Assembly: GCA_009783555.1 (NCBI GenBank)
Contig: WRDH01000001.1
Coordinates: 62,001 to 126,000, forward strand
DNA: 64,000 nt
Direction: 5' to 3'
From: Oscillospiraceae bacterium
GTDB taxonomy: Bacteria; Bacillota; Clostridia; Oscillospirales; Oscillospiraceae
The notes beneath the pieces are model-generated. The model worked only from the letters and a program-made list of their open reading frames with translations. It was not told the DNA's origin and searched no databases. Each line of letters begins with the position of its first letter. The stretch's first letter is position 1. The position numbers were made by a program, and so were the translations under genes. Below, in pieces: positions 26,212 through 36,751 of this stretch.

Positions 26212-26913
26212 ATGAAAATTCTTGCGGTTATACCGGCGTATAATGAGGAGCTTAGTATCACTAAGGTTATTGAGGATCTTTGTGAGTTTGCTCCCGATGT
26301 AGATATCTTAGTTATCAGTGATGGTTCTACAGATAATACTGCCGGGTTGTGCAGAGATAACCCTCATTGCAGACTTATCGATATGCCATTTAATGTCGGT
26401 CTTGCGTATGCGGTTCAAACAGGGCTGATTTACGCAGCCGTGAACGATTATGATTATGCGTTTCAATTTGATGGTGACGGTCAGCACAGGGCTGAGCATA
26501 TAAAGGATTTGCTGGAGGAGAGCCAAAAAGGGCATGATATAGTTATAGGTTCGAGGTTTATTACTAAAAAAAGGCCTTTTTCGCTACGGACAATGGGCAG
26601 CGGTCTGGTAAGAGCGGCGATGCGTCTGACGGCAAAAATCAAAATAACCGATCCGACTTCCGGTATGCGGTTGTATAACAAAAAGCTCTTGCATGAGTTT
26701 GCGAAGAACATTAACTACGAACCGGAGCCGGATACGCTTGCATATCTTGCGCGAAACGGTGTGAAAATAAAAGAAATACAAGTAACGATGGATGATCGTG
26801 AGTATGGCACCAGTTATTTTACCATTTTCAAGTCGATGGGATATATGACCAGAATGTGTTTTTCGATACTGGTGGTGATGTGGTTTAGAAAGAGAGAGGC
26901 GTCTGATGATTAG
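26212..26913 (+). CDS. GT2 glycosyltransferase, DPM1-like
   Basis: A 233-residue GT2 domain without membrane helices: MKILAVIPAYNEELSITKVI, LVISDGSTDNTA and FQFDGDGQH as the DxD region, then SGMRLYNKKLL. It resembles dolichol-phosphate mannose synthase and would load a sugar on a polyprenyl phosphate. The small DUF2304 membrane protein follows and is often found as partner of such GT2 enzymes. AGGAG lies six bases before the ATG. Confidence 0.87.
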   Translation: MKILAVIPAYNEELSITKVIEDLCEFAPDVDILVISDGSTDNTAGLCRDNPHCRLIDMPFNVGLAYAVQTGLIYAAVNDYDYAFQFDGDGQHRAEHIKDLLEESQKGHDIVIGSRFITKKRPFSLRTMGSGLVRAAMRLTAKIKITDPTSGMRLYNKKLLHEFAKNINYEPEPDTLAYLARNGVKIKEIQVTMDDREYGTSYFTIFKSMGYMTRMCFSILVVMWFRKREASDD

Positions 26914-26975
26914 TAATTTTGCTGTAGTTCCTATACTATAAAGAAACAAATTCCAGGAAAGAAAGGAGTCACCAA

Positions 26976-27335
26976 GTGAGTTTAGATTTGAGAATTCTAC
27001 TAATTGTTGCTTCCATATTGATGCTTTTGGCTGTTGTCCTGAAGATCAGGAAATCGAAATTTCAAATAAGGGACGGGGTGTTTTGGTTTTTACTTTCAGC
27101 CTTGTTTCTTGTAATGAGTGTCTTCCCGCAGCTTGTAATGAGCGTGTCCGGGTTGATAGGATTTGAATCTCCCGCCAACCTGGTATTTCTGGGTATCATT
27201 GCAATTGTGCTTGTAAAGAACTTTTTACTTTCGGCAAAGATATCGCAGCTTGAATACAATTTGATGAAGCTGACTCAGCATACAATGGTAGAGAGTGTCA
27301 AGGATGAAGGTGAAGCGTCGGCAAATGAGAAATAA
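26976..27335 (+). CDS. DUF2304 small membrane protein
   Basis: A 119-residue protein with three hydrophobic helices and a charged C-terminal tail. RKSKFQIRDGVFWFLLSALF and KISQLEYNLMKLTQ are typical of DUF2304, a family found next to DPM1-like GT2 genes. It may anchor the GT2 enzyme or help flip its product, but this is inference. The start is a GTG with AGGAG seven bases upstream. Confidence 0.8.
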   Translation: MSLDLRILLIVASILMLLAVVLKIRKSKFQIRDGVFWFLLSALFLVMSVFPQLVMSVSGLIGFESPANLVFLGIIAIVLVKNFLLSAKISQLEYNLMKLTQHTMVESVKDEGEASANEK

Positions 27336-27350
27336 AAAATGAGAAATTGT

Positions 27351-27417
27351 GGATTGCCACACCGTCTGCGGACGGTTCGCAATGACGAGGGGTTAGGACG
27401 GTTCGCAATGACGAGGG
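27351..27417. repeat. Dispersed repeat of the CGCAATGACG type, intergenic
   Basis: GGATTGCCACACCGTCTGCG leads to GGACGGTTCGCAATGACGAGG, and the last 21 bases are repeated after a short gap. Ends of this type (GGATTGC ... GCAATGACG) match the outer arms of the element inside the phosphohexomutase gene at 33791-33899. Confidence 0.7.
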
Positions 27418-27429
27418 AAATATTTATAT

Positions 27430-29268
27430 ATGGACATTAAGAGAGCCGCTGTATATGTGATATATGATAAGGATGGCATAGTTGACAGCTATGTAATTTA
27501 CATGTTGCGAGAGTTACTTAAGGTTTGTGACAAGCTTGTTGTAGTTTGCAACGGTTTGCTTAGTGATGAAGGACGGGCGTCGCTTGCGGGGCTTACTGAA
27601 GATATCGTGGTCAGAGCGAATGAAGGCTTTGACGCATGGGCATATAAGACAGGGATGGAGTATATCGGGTGGGACAAGCTTGGGGACTATGACGAGTTGA
27701 TTCTCCTGAACGATACTGTGTTCGGTCCGTTTTATCCGTTTCAGAGAATCTTTGATGAGATGGATACAAGGGATGTTGACTTTTGGGGAATGACAAAACA
27801 CGGACGGTTCCATAACCCCGACGGACTAACAAAAGGCGGAGTTTTTCCTGAACATATTCAAACATACTTTATCGTTATATGTAACAAAATGCTTGTATCC
27901 GGGGAGTTTCAAAATTACTGGAGCAGCCTCCCCGAACTCAAATCTTGGAATCAAACTGTTTCTTACGTCGAATCTCAATTTACCGGGTACTTTGCCGGCA
28001 TGGGATATAAGTGGGATGTTTTTGTCAATGCCGATAAAGAGCTTGCGGAATTTTACGATATTTCCCTGATGAGCCTCATGCCATATGAAATGGTGAGTGA
28101 TTACAAATGCCCGTTTATTAAGCGAAAATGCTTTACTATAGGGTATAGCACGGCTCTTACGTTTACCATCGGAAATAGTACGAGGAAAGCATTCGACTAC
28201 ATTTGCGAAAATACAAGCTATGATGTTGACATGATTTGGGAACATATCCTTCGCACTGCAAGCTTTAGACACATCAAAGATAATCTCCACCTTAACTATA
28301 TATTACCTGAAAAGGTGATAATGGATGACACATTAGATATAAGTAAGGCTAAGGTGGCAGTTTTTGCCCATATAACATATGAGGATTTAATTGATTTTTG
28401 TGCCGGCTATGTGAACTCGGCTTCCGATATAGCGGATGTGTATATTACAACGCTCTCGGAGGATTTGAAAACACACATAATTAACCGAATAGGTCAATCA
28501 GGATTAAACAAGCTTGAAGTAGTAGTGCTGCCGGAAAACAGCCGGGGCAGGGATGTAGGTGCTTTATGGGTGGCACTAAAGCCATACATGGCAGAGTATG
28601 ACTATATCTGCTGGATTCATAACAAAAAGTCACCCCAGGTCAGACCGCTGACTGTCGGACGTGATTTCGCACGGCGATGCATGGAAAACACTCTCGCAAG
28701 TAAGGAGTATGTTAAAAATATAATCGGGATGTTTGAAAAGAATCCAAGACTTGGAATGCTCTTTCCACCCCCGATAATACATGGGCCGTATATACAGCTA
28801 TTGTCATTCTTATGGACAGGGAATTATCATAACACGGTAGAACTTGCAAACAAACTAGGCATCAAAGTACCGATAGATGTCGGTTTTGACCCGATATTCC
28901 CGACGGGTGGCATGTTTTGGTTTAGAACAAAAGCTCTCAAAAAAGTTATTGATTATGATTTAAAATACGAAGATTTTCAGAGCGAGCCATTACCGGAGGA
29001 TGGAACATTCGGGCATGCGTTTGAAAGGATTTATTGTTTTGCTGCTCAAGACGAGGGTTACTATTCAGCATGGGTAATGACTGACAAGTTCGTGCTTAAT
29101 GAGATAACATCCTTAAGTTTTATTTTATCAAGCGCAAAACCGACACTATATGGCACAATAAGGAAAAGCTTAGTGGAAAGACTACGCAAGTTCCCCGGAC
29201 CTTTTGCGTTTTTGCAAAAGCGGTATAGGCGTTGCAAGCAGTTTATCAAGCGGTTGAGAGGAAGATGA
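27430..29268 (+). CDS. rgpF: RgpF-like glycosyltransferase (rhamnan synthesis protein F family)
   Basis: A 612-residue protein that matches RgpF in length and motifs: AAVYVIYDKDGIVDSYVIYM, NEGFDAWAYKTGM, LILLNDTVFGPFYPF, VVVLPENSRGRDVGALW and CWIHNKKSP, FPTGGMFWFR. The family takes part in rhamnose-rich wall polysaccharides and capsules. The ATG follows a stretch of dispersed repeats. It is not sure which sugar is transferred, but the GDP-D-rhamnose genes 2 kb downstream fit a rhamnan. Confidence 0.85.
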   Translation: MDIKRAAVYVIYDKDGIVDSYVIYMLRELLKVCDKLVVVCNGLLSDEGRASLAGLTEDIVVRANEGFDAWAYKTGMEYIGWDKLGDYDELILLNDTVFGPFYPFQRIFDEMDTRDVDFWGMTKHGRFHNPDGLTKGGVFPEHIQTYFIVICNKMLVSGEFQNYWSSLPELKSWNQTVSYVESQFTGYFAGMGYKWDVFVNADKELAEFYDISLMSLMPYEMVSDYKCPFIKRKCFTIGYSTALTFTIGNSTRKAFDYICENTSYDVDMIWEHILRTASFRHIKDNLHLNYILPEKVIMDDTLDISKAKVAVFAHITYEDLIDFCAGYVNSASDIADVYITTLSEDLKTHIINRIGQSGLNKLEVVVLPENSRGRDVGALWVALKPYMAEYDYICWIHNKKSPQVRPLTVGRDFARRCMENTLASKEYVKNIIGMFEKNPRLGMLFPPPIIHGPYIQLLSFLWTGNYHNTVELANKLGIKVPIDVGFDPIFPTGGMFWFRTKALKKVIDYDLKYEDFQSEPLPEDGTFGHAFERIYCFAAQDEGYYSAWVMTDKFVLNEITSLSFILSSAKPTLYGTIRKSLVERLRKFPGPFAFLQKRYRRCKQFIKRLRGR

Positions 29269-29280
29269 GGGAGTAGTTAA

Positions 29281-31128
29281 ATGGTGCAGATAGTAACATT
29301 AAATGTATCTTCAGAATCTACTGATTTAGCTGAATATAACAGGCTTGTTAGTGAGGCGGATAAAGCGGCTGACATATTGCTGTTATCTGAGTGCGTTTAT
29401 TTACATGGCGATATAATAAAAAGCATGACTACCTGTCTATATGCGGCTGAAAAGCATGCAATAGTCTACGGACAAGAGATTGAGAATAACCAAAGCTTGA
29501 TTAAAACAGCGAGGGAGTATTTACCCGAGTATGATTTGACCGTTAGGGGCAATGCTTGTTGCGTGCTGATAAAAAGAAGCGTTATCAATGCTTTTGGCTT
29601 TCTTGATACATCATTTGAAAGTCTGCAATATGCTCTTATGGATTTTTATTGTAGAGTAAACAAGTTTGGGTTCTCATCAGTAGTATCTTATCATTCTTTG
29701 TACTCGCAAGACAGTGAACCTGTCCCCCTGTCTAACGGTGATAAAGAACTCTTTAAATCGAGGTATGAGTATTGGGGAGATAAAATAAAGCGGTTTGAAC
29801 AGTACGGTGCCAATCCGTGTGTTGAGTTTTTGAAAGTGCTTGATAATGAGTATTATCCTAAAAAAAGGATTTTATTTGACTGTGTAATAATGCCGGCTAT
29901 GCACTGTGGAACTTCTGAGTATCAGTTGTCGATTTTTGACGCTTTTTACCGGCTGTTTAAAGATAAATATGATATTTGCTTGTATACCAATCATGAAGCG
30001 GAGGAGTATTTTGACCTCTGCGGTAAATATGACAATATATTCTTTCCTGAAACGCTGGAAGGTACATTTCACCTGGGATTTGCACCTAATCAGCTAATGT
30101 TTTTTGAACCTATGCGGACAATGAGCAAGCATTGCCTAAAGGTTGTTCAAACATTGTATGACATTATGATGGTAAGGATAGACGAGCATGTCGCTGATGA
30201 TGTCAGCAATAATGTAGAGACGGGAATTTACATAAGTGACGGCATAGTCTTTATTAGCAATTTTACAAAAAATGACTTCAAAGCATGTTATGCAAACAAC
30301 CTTGATCTACCGGATAAAAAGCTTATAGTTATTTATCCCGCAACCGGATTCAATGAGGATAAAAATACATATGATTTACCGTTTGAAGAGTATTTCATTG
30401 TGGTTGGCAACTCTTACAAGCATAAGTCAATAAAAGAAACTGTTGAAGTCATCTCAAAGCTGCATCAAAATTTCGTCATTATCGGGTATGGAGATTACGG
30501 GGTTGTCGCACCGAACATATACAACTATAAAAGCGGCAATCTCGATGAAGATTTTCTAAGTTTTTTATATGCAAAAAGCACAGCCGTTATATTCCCGAGC
30601 TTGTACGAAGGGTTCGGGTTGCCAACCGTTATAAGCCTTAAAAACAAGAAACGTATTATTCTAAATAATAATTCTCTAAACAGAGAGCTGATGGAACATT
30701 TCAAAGAGTTTAAGGACAACTTCCTGTTGTTCGACAATTTTGCACAAATCGGTGATATTATTGAGAACATGGATTTTTCCATTGAGCCTGTTTGTGCAGA
30801 ATATTATGATTCGTGGGATAGAGTCGCTATAGAACTTGAATCGTTCTTTGAGGAGATACTTAGAAAAAAAACTGACAAAGACAGGCTCATCAGGCGTTCA
30901 AATTTGTTTAGTATGGTTGATGCAAATCTTATTAACGCTGAGCCGCTAATAAAAACATTAAAGGAAGAGAATAAAAAACAACACGATCATATTGTGGAAC
31001 TGGGTCTTGCGTACAGACAGATAACCGATGAAAAGGGGCTTTTCAAGCTGTTAATATTTTCGATAAAAACGTTTATCAGGAATAGATTTCCCGGACTTGC
31101 CAAGCTATTGAAGCGCAAACCGAAATGA
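29281..31128 (+). CDS. Glycosyltransferase: degenerate GT2-like N-terminus plus GT4 domain
   Basis: A 615-residue protein. Residues 1-190 look like the second half of a GT2 fold (VLIKRSVINAFGFLDTSFES) without the usual N-terminal nucleotide site. Residues 195-540 are a GT4 domain with FDCVIMPAMHCGTSEYQLSI, IVVGNSYKHKSIKE and FPSLYEGFGLPTVISLKNK. A C-terminal helix-rich tail may bind the membrane. A short palindromic element (29708-29733) is read through as DSEPVPLS near residue 145. Cytoplasmic assembly of the repeat unit is the likely role. Confidence 0.8.
   Translation: MVQIVTLNVSSESTDLAEYNRLVSEADKAADILLLSECVYLHGDIIKSMTTCLYAAEKHAIVYGQEIENNQSLIKTAREYLPEYDLTVRGNACCVLIKRSVINAFGFLDTSFESLQYALMDFYCRVNKFGFSSVVSYHSLYSQDSEPVPLSNGDKELFKSRYEYWGDKIKRFEQYGANPCVEFLKVLDNEYYPKKRILFDCVIMPAMHCGTSEYQLSIFDAFYRLFKDKYDICLYTNHEAEEYFDLCGKYDNIFFPETLEGTFHLGFAPNQLMFFEPMRTMSKHCLKVVQTLYDIMMVRIDEHVADDVSNNVETGIYISDGIVFISNFTKNDFKACYANNLDLPDKKLIVIYPATGFNEDKNTYDLPFEEYFIVVGNSYKHKSIKETVEVISKLHQNFVIIGYGDYGVVAPNIYNYKSGNLDEDFLSFLYAKSTAVIFPSLYEGFGLPTVISLKNKKRIILNNNSLNRELMEHFKEFKDNFLLFDNFAQIGDIIENMDFSIEPVCAEYYDSWDRVAIELESFFEEILRKKTDKDRLIRRSNLFSMVDANLINAEPLIKTLKEENKKQHDHIVELGLAYRQITDEKGLFKLLIFSIKTFIRNRFPGLAKLLKRKPK
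29708..29733. repeat. Short palindromic element A5, in frame in the GT4 gene
   Basis: AAGACAG TGAACCTGTCCC CCTGTCT: outer arms AAGACAG and CTGTCT pair, and the core matches the reverse of element A4 at 26168. It is translated as part of the protein. Confidence 0.65.
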
Positions 31129-31150
31129 AGTGAGGCAGAGGATTTGTTGA

Positions 31151-32224
<1,074 letters not shown>

Positions 32225-32230
32225 GGTTTT

Positions 32231-33175
32231 ATGAAAGCTTTAATCATAGGTGTTGCCGGGTTTGTTGGCAGACATCTGGTGAATGAACTGATAGATTCCG
32301 GGTGGGAAGTGCAGGGTACAAGGTTGCCTACTGAAGCGGCGAATCTTGATATCCCGGTTTACGGACTTGATGTTCTTGATGCTGCTGCTATCAAGGGCAT
32401 ACTAAAAAAGACAAACCCTGACTGTATATTTCATTTGGCAGCGCAGAGTTCTGTTGCAGTTTCGTGGAAGCAGCCTTCATTGACGGTTGACATTAATGTT
32501 AAGGGTGCTGTTAATCTGCTGGAGGCTGTGCGGGAGATGGAGAAGCCTTCGAGAGTAGTGCTTATCGGTTCAGGTGATGAGTATGGATATGTATTACCGG
32601 AAGAGTTGCCAATCAATGAAGAGACGCCTCTTCGTCCGGGGAATGTTTATGCAGTAACAAAAATATCCCAGGGCAAACTGGGACAGGTTTATGCGAGAGC
32701 ATACGGGCTGGAGATTGTTATCGTCCGGGCGTTTAACCATATCGGGACAGGGCAGACAGATACATTTGTTGTGCCGGGTTTTTGCAAGCAGATTGCGGAA
32801 ATAGAAGCGAAGGGTAATGAAGGTGTGATTCGGGTCGGCAATCTCGAGGCAAGGCGTGATTTCACAGATGTTCGGGATGTTGTCAGAGCGTATAGATTGT
32901 TGGCGGATATGGGTATAAGCGGCGAGGTATATAATGTCGGAAGCGGTAATGCTGTTAGTATCGGTGAGATATTGGAGAGGTTGATAGGGTTATCAAAAGC
33001 GAAAATTGCTGTGGAACAAGATTCTGCGAGGATGAGACCGTCTGATACGCCGGAGATAAGGGCCGATGTTACGAAGCTTGCCCGGTGTACAGGGTGGAAG
33101 CCGGAGATAGTGCTTAAAGAGACGCTGGGGGATGTTCTTGATGAGTGGAGAGAGAACACCCTTTGGATTCCGTAA
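32231..33175 (+). CDS. rmd: GDP-4-keto-6-deoxy-D-mannose reductase (GDP-D-rhamnose synthase)
   Basis: A 314-residue short-chain reductase with ALIIGVAGFVGRHLVNEL, IGSGDEYGYVLPEELP, PGNVYAVTKISQGKLG (YxxxK) and VRAFNHIGTGQ. These are the features of Rmd rather than of the fucose synthase Fcl, which has a different active-site strand. It should make GDP-D-rhamnose. It lies six bases after gmd, the usual partner. Confidence 0.88.
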   Translation: MKALIIGVAGFVGRHLVNELIDSGWEVQGTRLPTEAANLDIPVYGLDVLDAAAIKGILKKTNPDCIFHLAAQSSVAVSWKQPSLTVDINVKGAVNLLEAVREMEKPSRVVLIGSGDEYGYVLPEELPINEETPLRPGNVYAVTKISQGKLGQVYARAYGLEIVIVRAFNHIGTGQTDTFVVPGFCKQIAEIEAKGNEGVIRVGNLEARRDFTDVRDVVRAYRLLADMGISGEVYNVGSGNAVSIGEILERLIGLSKAKIAVEQDSARMRPSDTPEIRADVTKLARCTGWKPEIVLKETLGDVLDEWRENTLWIP

Positions 33176-33219
33176 GTGCCCGAAAATACCCGCTGCTGAT
33201 AGAGGCACACTGAAGACAA

Positions 33220-33260
33220 CCCCCGGCTCTGCGGAGCCACCCCCTTCCGCGGAAGGGGGC
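33220..33260. repeat. Double GC-rich hairpin between rmd and the phosphohexomutase gene
   Basis: GGCTCTGCGGAGCC (33224-33237) and CCCCCTTCCGCGGAAGGGGG (33240-33259) are two adjacent palindromes in a 100-bp gap. Neither is followed by a T-run. They resemble dispersed repeats more than a terminator. Confidence 0.65.
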
Positions 33261-33275
33261 ATGGAAAGGCAATAA

Positions 33276-34925
33276 ATGGAAAATATAAGGTTTGGTACCG
33301 GGGGATTACGTGGAATAATGGGTGATGAACCCGGTAATATAAATAATATGGTTATACAGCGGGTTACTCAAGGGCTTGCGAAAGTGGTATTGTCAAGTGA
33401 TGCTCCAAAGAATGTCGGTATTGCGTATGATACCCGTTATAATTCTGATGTATTTGCGCAGGTTGCATGTGATACATTTTCGGCGTTCGGGATTGGGGTA
33501 TATGTATTTGATAAGCCGATGCCGACGCCGGCTTTGAGTTTTGCGATACGGTATTTAAAGCTGGGTTGGGGTGTTTGCATAACTGCGAGTCATAATCCGC
33601 AGGAGTATAACGGGTATAAAGTTTATGATGAGCATGGTGTGCAGGTGACCGATCGTTTAGCGATGAGGATAACAGATTCGATTAACTCGATTGGTGAGGA
33701 TGATGCTGCCGGTGTGCCGTTGGTGCGAAAAGATATTAAGAACTTTGATGATGAGGTTGCAGAAGCATATATAGACCAAATTGTTTCTTTCGTCATTGCG
33801 GGCTCGACCCGCAATCTCATAAGTAATGCTAATAACCCAGGGGATTGCGGGTATTTTTGGGCACTTACGCAACCCAAAGGCGCGGAGGCCGCAATGACGA
33901 GCATAGGTGTGACAGGCATCCTGACCTCTAACCCCTACCCCCTCATATATTCTGCGCTTCATGGTGCGGGGGCGAATGCTGTTCCTGCGGTATTGGAAAG
34001 GCTGGGCTTTTCTCCTGTTTGTATCCAACAAAATCCGGATGGAGCGTTTGGGGGCTTGAAAACGCCAAATCCGGAAGAGCCTGTTGTATATGAAAAAGCG
34101 ATTGAAAAAGCAAAAGAGATAGATGCGAAGCTGATACTTGCGACCGACCCGGATTGCGACCGTGTTGGTGTGATGATTAAAACGGAGGATGGCTTCGAAC
34201 TGTTAAACGGCAATCAAATTGGTGCACTGTTGATTGACTATCTTGCACAAACAAGAGACGTGTCAAAAGGAGACAACGCCACATCCGGTGGCGTGGTGAT
34301 TTCTACAATTGTGTCCGGTTTGCTTGGGGAATTAGTAGCGAAGGACTATGGATTAGATTTTGTGCGTCTGTTAACGGGGTTTAAGTATATTGGTGAGTAT
34401 ATTATAAATCTGCCTGAGGATAAGCAGTTCTTCTTCGGATATGAAGAAAGCTATGGATATCTTGCCGGTGATGGCGCAAAAGATAAAGATGCTGTCATAG
34501 CGTCAGCACTGATTGTGAAAATGGCAGAGTTCTATGATGTAAAAGGTATGACGTTGCTTGATAGGTGGGTAGAATTATGTGAGAAGCACGGATATTGCTT
34601 AGAGGTTCTACACAGTGTAAACATTTCGCAAGATAAGCAGAAAGAAATTCTGAGCAGACTGCGTAGCAGTGTTTCAATCGAAGGGTTGAAAAAGGTGGAG
34701 GACTACTTGCCGGGAATTAATGGATTACCAACTGCTGATGTATTAAAGCTGCACTTTACAGGAGACAGAGAAACATTGTATAATACAGCATGGGCCGCTA
34801 TCCGCCCGAGCGGAACAGAACCAAAGTTGAAGCTTTACTTCGGGGTACATGCGAAGTCATATGAAACAGCGAAAGTGTCTCTTGAAATACTAAAGGATGG
34901 CTTTCTAAAAGAATTGGAGATTTGA
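33276..34925 (+). CDS. Phosphohexomutase (phosphomannomutase/phosphoglucomutase) with a repeat-derived insertion
   Basis: A 549-residue alpha-D-phosphohexomutase. It has GTGGLRGIMG at the start, TASHNP with the phosphoserine at residue 105, DPDCDRVGV as the metal loop, GYEESYGY for sugar binding and RPSGTEPKLKLYF for phosphate. It would supply mannose-1-phosphate to manC, or glucose-1-phosphate. About 37 residues (172-209) are encoded by a palindromic element at 33791-33899. They fall before the metal loop in a region that differs between family members, so activity may survive. Gene order gmd-rmd-mutase-manC favours a mannomutase. Confidence 0.9.
   Translation: MENIRFGTGGLRGIMGDEPGNINNMVIQRVTQGLAKVVLSSDAPKNVGIAYDTRYNSDVFAQVACDTFSAFGIGVYVFDKPMPTPALSFAIRYLKLGWGVCITASHNPQEYNGYKVYDEHGVQVTDRLAMRITDSINSIGEDDAAGVPLVRKDIKNFDDEVAEAYIDQIVSFVIAGSTRNLISNANNPGDCGYFWALTQPKGAEAAMTSIGVTGILTSNPYPLIYSALHGAGANAVPAVLERLGFSPVCIQQNPDGAFGGLKTPNPEEPVVYEKAIEKAKEIDAKLILATDPDCDRVGVMIKTEDGFELLNGNQIGALLIDYLAQTRDVSKGDNATSGGVVISTIVSGLLGELVAKDYGLDFVRLLTGFKYIGEYIINLPEDKQFFFGYEESYGYLAGDGAKDKDAVIASALIVKMAEFYDVKGMTLLDRWVELCEKHGYCLEVLHSVNISQDKQKEILSRLRSSVSIEGLKKVEDYLPGINGLPTADVLKLHFTGDRETLYNTAWAAIRPSGTEPKLKLYFGVHAKSYETAKVSLEILKDGFLKELEI
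33791..33899. repeat. Palindromic element C, 109 bp, in frame in the phosphohexomutase gene
   Basis: Left end CGTCATTGCGGGCTCGACCC, right end GGCCGCAATGACG, with internal arms CCCGCAATC and GATTGCGGG. The outer CGTCATTGCGG and CCGCAATGACG are exact reverse complements. The same style of ends occurs in the intergenic repeat at 27351-27417, and a similar layout at 49543-49630. Confidence 0.85.
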
Positions 34926-34929
34926 TTTC

Positions 34930-36303
34930 ATGAAGATGATTATTATGGCCGGGGGCAGCGGGACGCGGTTGTGGCCGCTTAGCAGGACGCATTTTCCTAA
35001 GCAGTTTTTGAAGCTTTCGGGGATGGATAAATCAATATTCCAAATGACAATTGAACGCTGCTTATTAATGGGCAGCATGGAGGATATATATCTTGTCACA
35101 AGCAAGGATTATCTGCATCTGGTGCAAGGACAGATTGAAGAGATGGGTAAGAGTATTGCAATGGCGCAGATATTGTTGGAGCCGGAAGCAAAGAATACTT
35201 TGCCTGCCATTATGTACGCAGTTCAAGCCATCAGAGAAAAGGGTGAGGATATTTGCGCTGTATTTGCATCGGATCATGTTATTGATTATCCGCAGACACT
35301 TGCGAACATTATTCTCGGTGCAGTACCACTTGCAGCGAAAGGGTTTGTTTGTTTTGGAATTACCCCGACAAGTCCGGAAACAGGGTTTGGGTATATAAAA
35401 CCGGGTGACCCTGTTGAAGGCGGCTTTGTAGTGGCTGAGTTTAAGGAAAAACCGGATTATGAAACAGCCTGCCGGTATGTTCAGGACGGGTATCTCTGGA
35501 ACAGCGGCATTTTTATGTTTCATTCAAAACAATTCAACGACGCAGTCAAGAAGTACAATCCGGAGGTATATAAAGCGTTTCAAGAGGCAGGTGTTGAAGC
35601 AAAATTCAGGAAAACACCGAAAATATCGGTAGATTACGGATTGATTGAGAAAATGGGTGTTGTATATGGGGCACCCATGGTTATGGAGTGGAATGATTTA
35701 GGCAATTTTACTACATTATATGACAGATATCATACAAAAAAAGATGATAACGGCAATGTTTATTTTAACGATGAGATAATGCTCGACAGCAGTAACAATT
35801 TAGTATATTCCGAGGGTGATAAAGCCGTTGCCATGGTAGGAGTATCCGATATCGTCGTTGTGGATCAAAAGGACGCACTGTTGGTGTGTAAACGTGACCG
35901 GTCGCCGATGGTTAAGGATGTTGTGGATGTTCTGAAAGCGCGCAAGGATGTACGTGCTGACTACCATCTGACCGTGTACAAGCCATGGGGGTCGTACACG
36001 ATTCTGGAAGAGAATGATTTCTATAAAGTTAAGCGCCTGACAGTATTCCCGGGTCAGCGTCTGAGCTATCAAATGCATTATCACAGAAATGAACACTGGA
36101 TAGTAGTAAACGGCACTGCGAATGTGATAATCGATGATGTTGACAATATAGTCCGGTCCGGCGAAAGTATTTACATCAGGTCGGGCGAGAAGCACAGGCT
36201 GATTAATTCGGGGAATCTGATTTTAGAGGTTATAGAAGTACAAAACGGGCAGTACCTGGGTGAAGATGATATTATGCGGTATGAGGATGATTATGTGCGG
36301 TAG
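34930..36303 (+). CDS. manC: Mannose-1-phosphate guanylyltransferase / mannose-6-phosphate isomerase (type II)
   Basis: A 457-residue two-domain enzyme. MAGGSGTRLWPLSRTHFPKQ at the start is the guanylyltransferase signature, with FKEKPDYETA and DLGNFTTLYD further on. The last 110 residues are the cupin isomerase domain with PWGSYTILEENDFYKVKRL and QMHYHRNEHWIVVNGTA. It makes GDP-mannose for gmd. It follows the mutase gene by four bases. Confidence 0.95.
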   Translation: MKMIIMAGGSGTRLWPLSRTHFPKQFLKLSGMDKSIFQMTIERCLLMGSMEDIYLVTSKDYLHLVQGQIEEMGKSIAMAQILLEPEAKNTLPAIMYAVQAIREKGEDICAVFASDHVIDYPQTLANIILGAVPLAAKGFVCFGITPTSPETGFGYIKPGDPVEGGFVVAEFKEKPDYETACRYVQDGYLWNSGIFMFHSKQFNDAVKKYNPEVYKAFQEAGVEAKFRKTPKISVDYGLIEKMGVVYGAPMVMEWNDLGNFTTLYDRYHTKKDDNGNVYFNDEIMLDSSNNLVYSEGDKAVAMVGVSDIVVVDQKDALLVCKRDRSPMVKDVVDVLKARKDVRADYHLTVYKPWGSYTILEENDFYKVKRLTVFPGQRLSYQMHYHRNEHWIVVNGTANVIIDDVDNIVRSGESIYIRSGEKHRLINSGNLILEVIEVQNGQYLGEDDIMRYEDDYVR

Positions 36304-36751
36304 AGCGGGGATAGATGCAAAAAGCCTAATTGACGGGGTCAAGCAGGATATTTTGGACAAAGGGTATACGTATGATGACATAACTTTTTCGGATGTTCAG
36401 GAAGAAATGTTATTCGGAACGGTTAAACGTTCTGATAAGCTTTTAGAGAACATTTTTATACTAAAGGAACATGAAGGTGTATCCGCATACTGGGATTTGC
36501 GGACAACGAGCAAAGGTATACTTGGTTTAATTACCTTACCTGTAAAAAGAATTATTCGCAAGCTTGTGAGCTTCTATGTTGAACCGATTGTTGCTCAGCA
36601 AAATGAAGTTAACAGGCTTGTTGCGGATTCTGTGGCAGACCTGTACTTTGATATAAATCGGATGAGAGATAGAATTGAGTTTCTTGAAAAAGAGAATGAA
36701 AGCTTGAGCAGTATGCTGCATGATGAACCGGATGAGAGGACTGCAAAATGA
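36293..36751 (+). CDS. Small coiled-coil protein of polysaccharide loci, function unknown
   Basis: A 152-residue protein if started at the ATG 36293, which has GAGG six bases upstream and overlaps the end of manC by 11 bp. An amphipathic basic stretch (PVKRIIRKLVSFYVEPIV) is followed by QQNEVNRLVADSVADLYFDI and a predicted coiled coil to the end. Similar stretches occur at the N-termini of some methyltransferases and glycosyltransferases in capsule loci. Membrane attachment or scaffolding is a guess. Its stop overlaps the next start as ATGA. Confidence 0.65.
   Translation: MCGRAGIDAKSLIDGVKQDILDKGYTYDDITFSDVQEEMLFGTVKRSDKLLENIFILKEHEGVSAYWDLRTTSKGILGLITLPVKRIIRKLVSFYVEPIVAQQNEVNRLVADSVADLYFDINRMRDRIEFLEKENESLSSMLHDEPDERTAK

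Noticed and set aside
32231-33175. GDP-L-fucose synthase (Fcl) as the partner of gmd
   Set aside because: The active-site context (IGSGDEYG, VYAVTK) and the absence of the Fcl-type strand fit the single-step Rmd reductase; a GDP-6-deoxy-talose enzyme is not fully excluded.
33220-33260. Terminator between rmd and the phosphohexomutase gene
   Set aside because: The two hairpins are GC-rich but lack a T-run, and the downstream genes belong to the same pathway without a promoter of their own in the gap.
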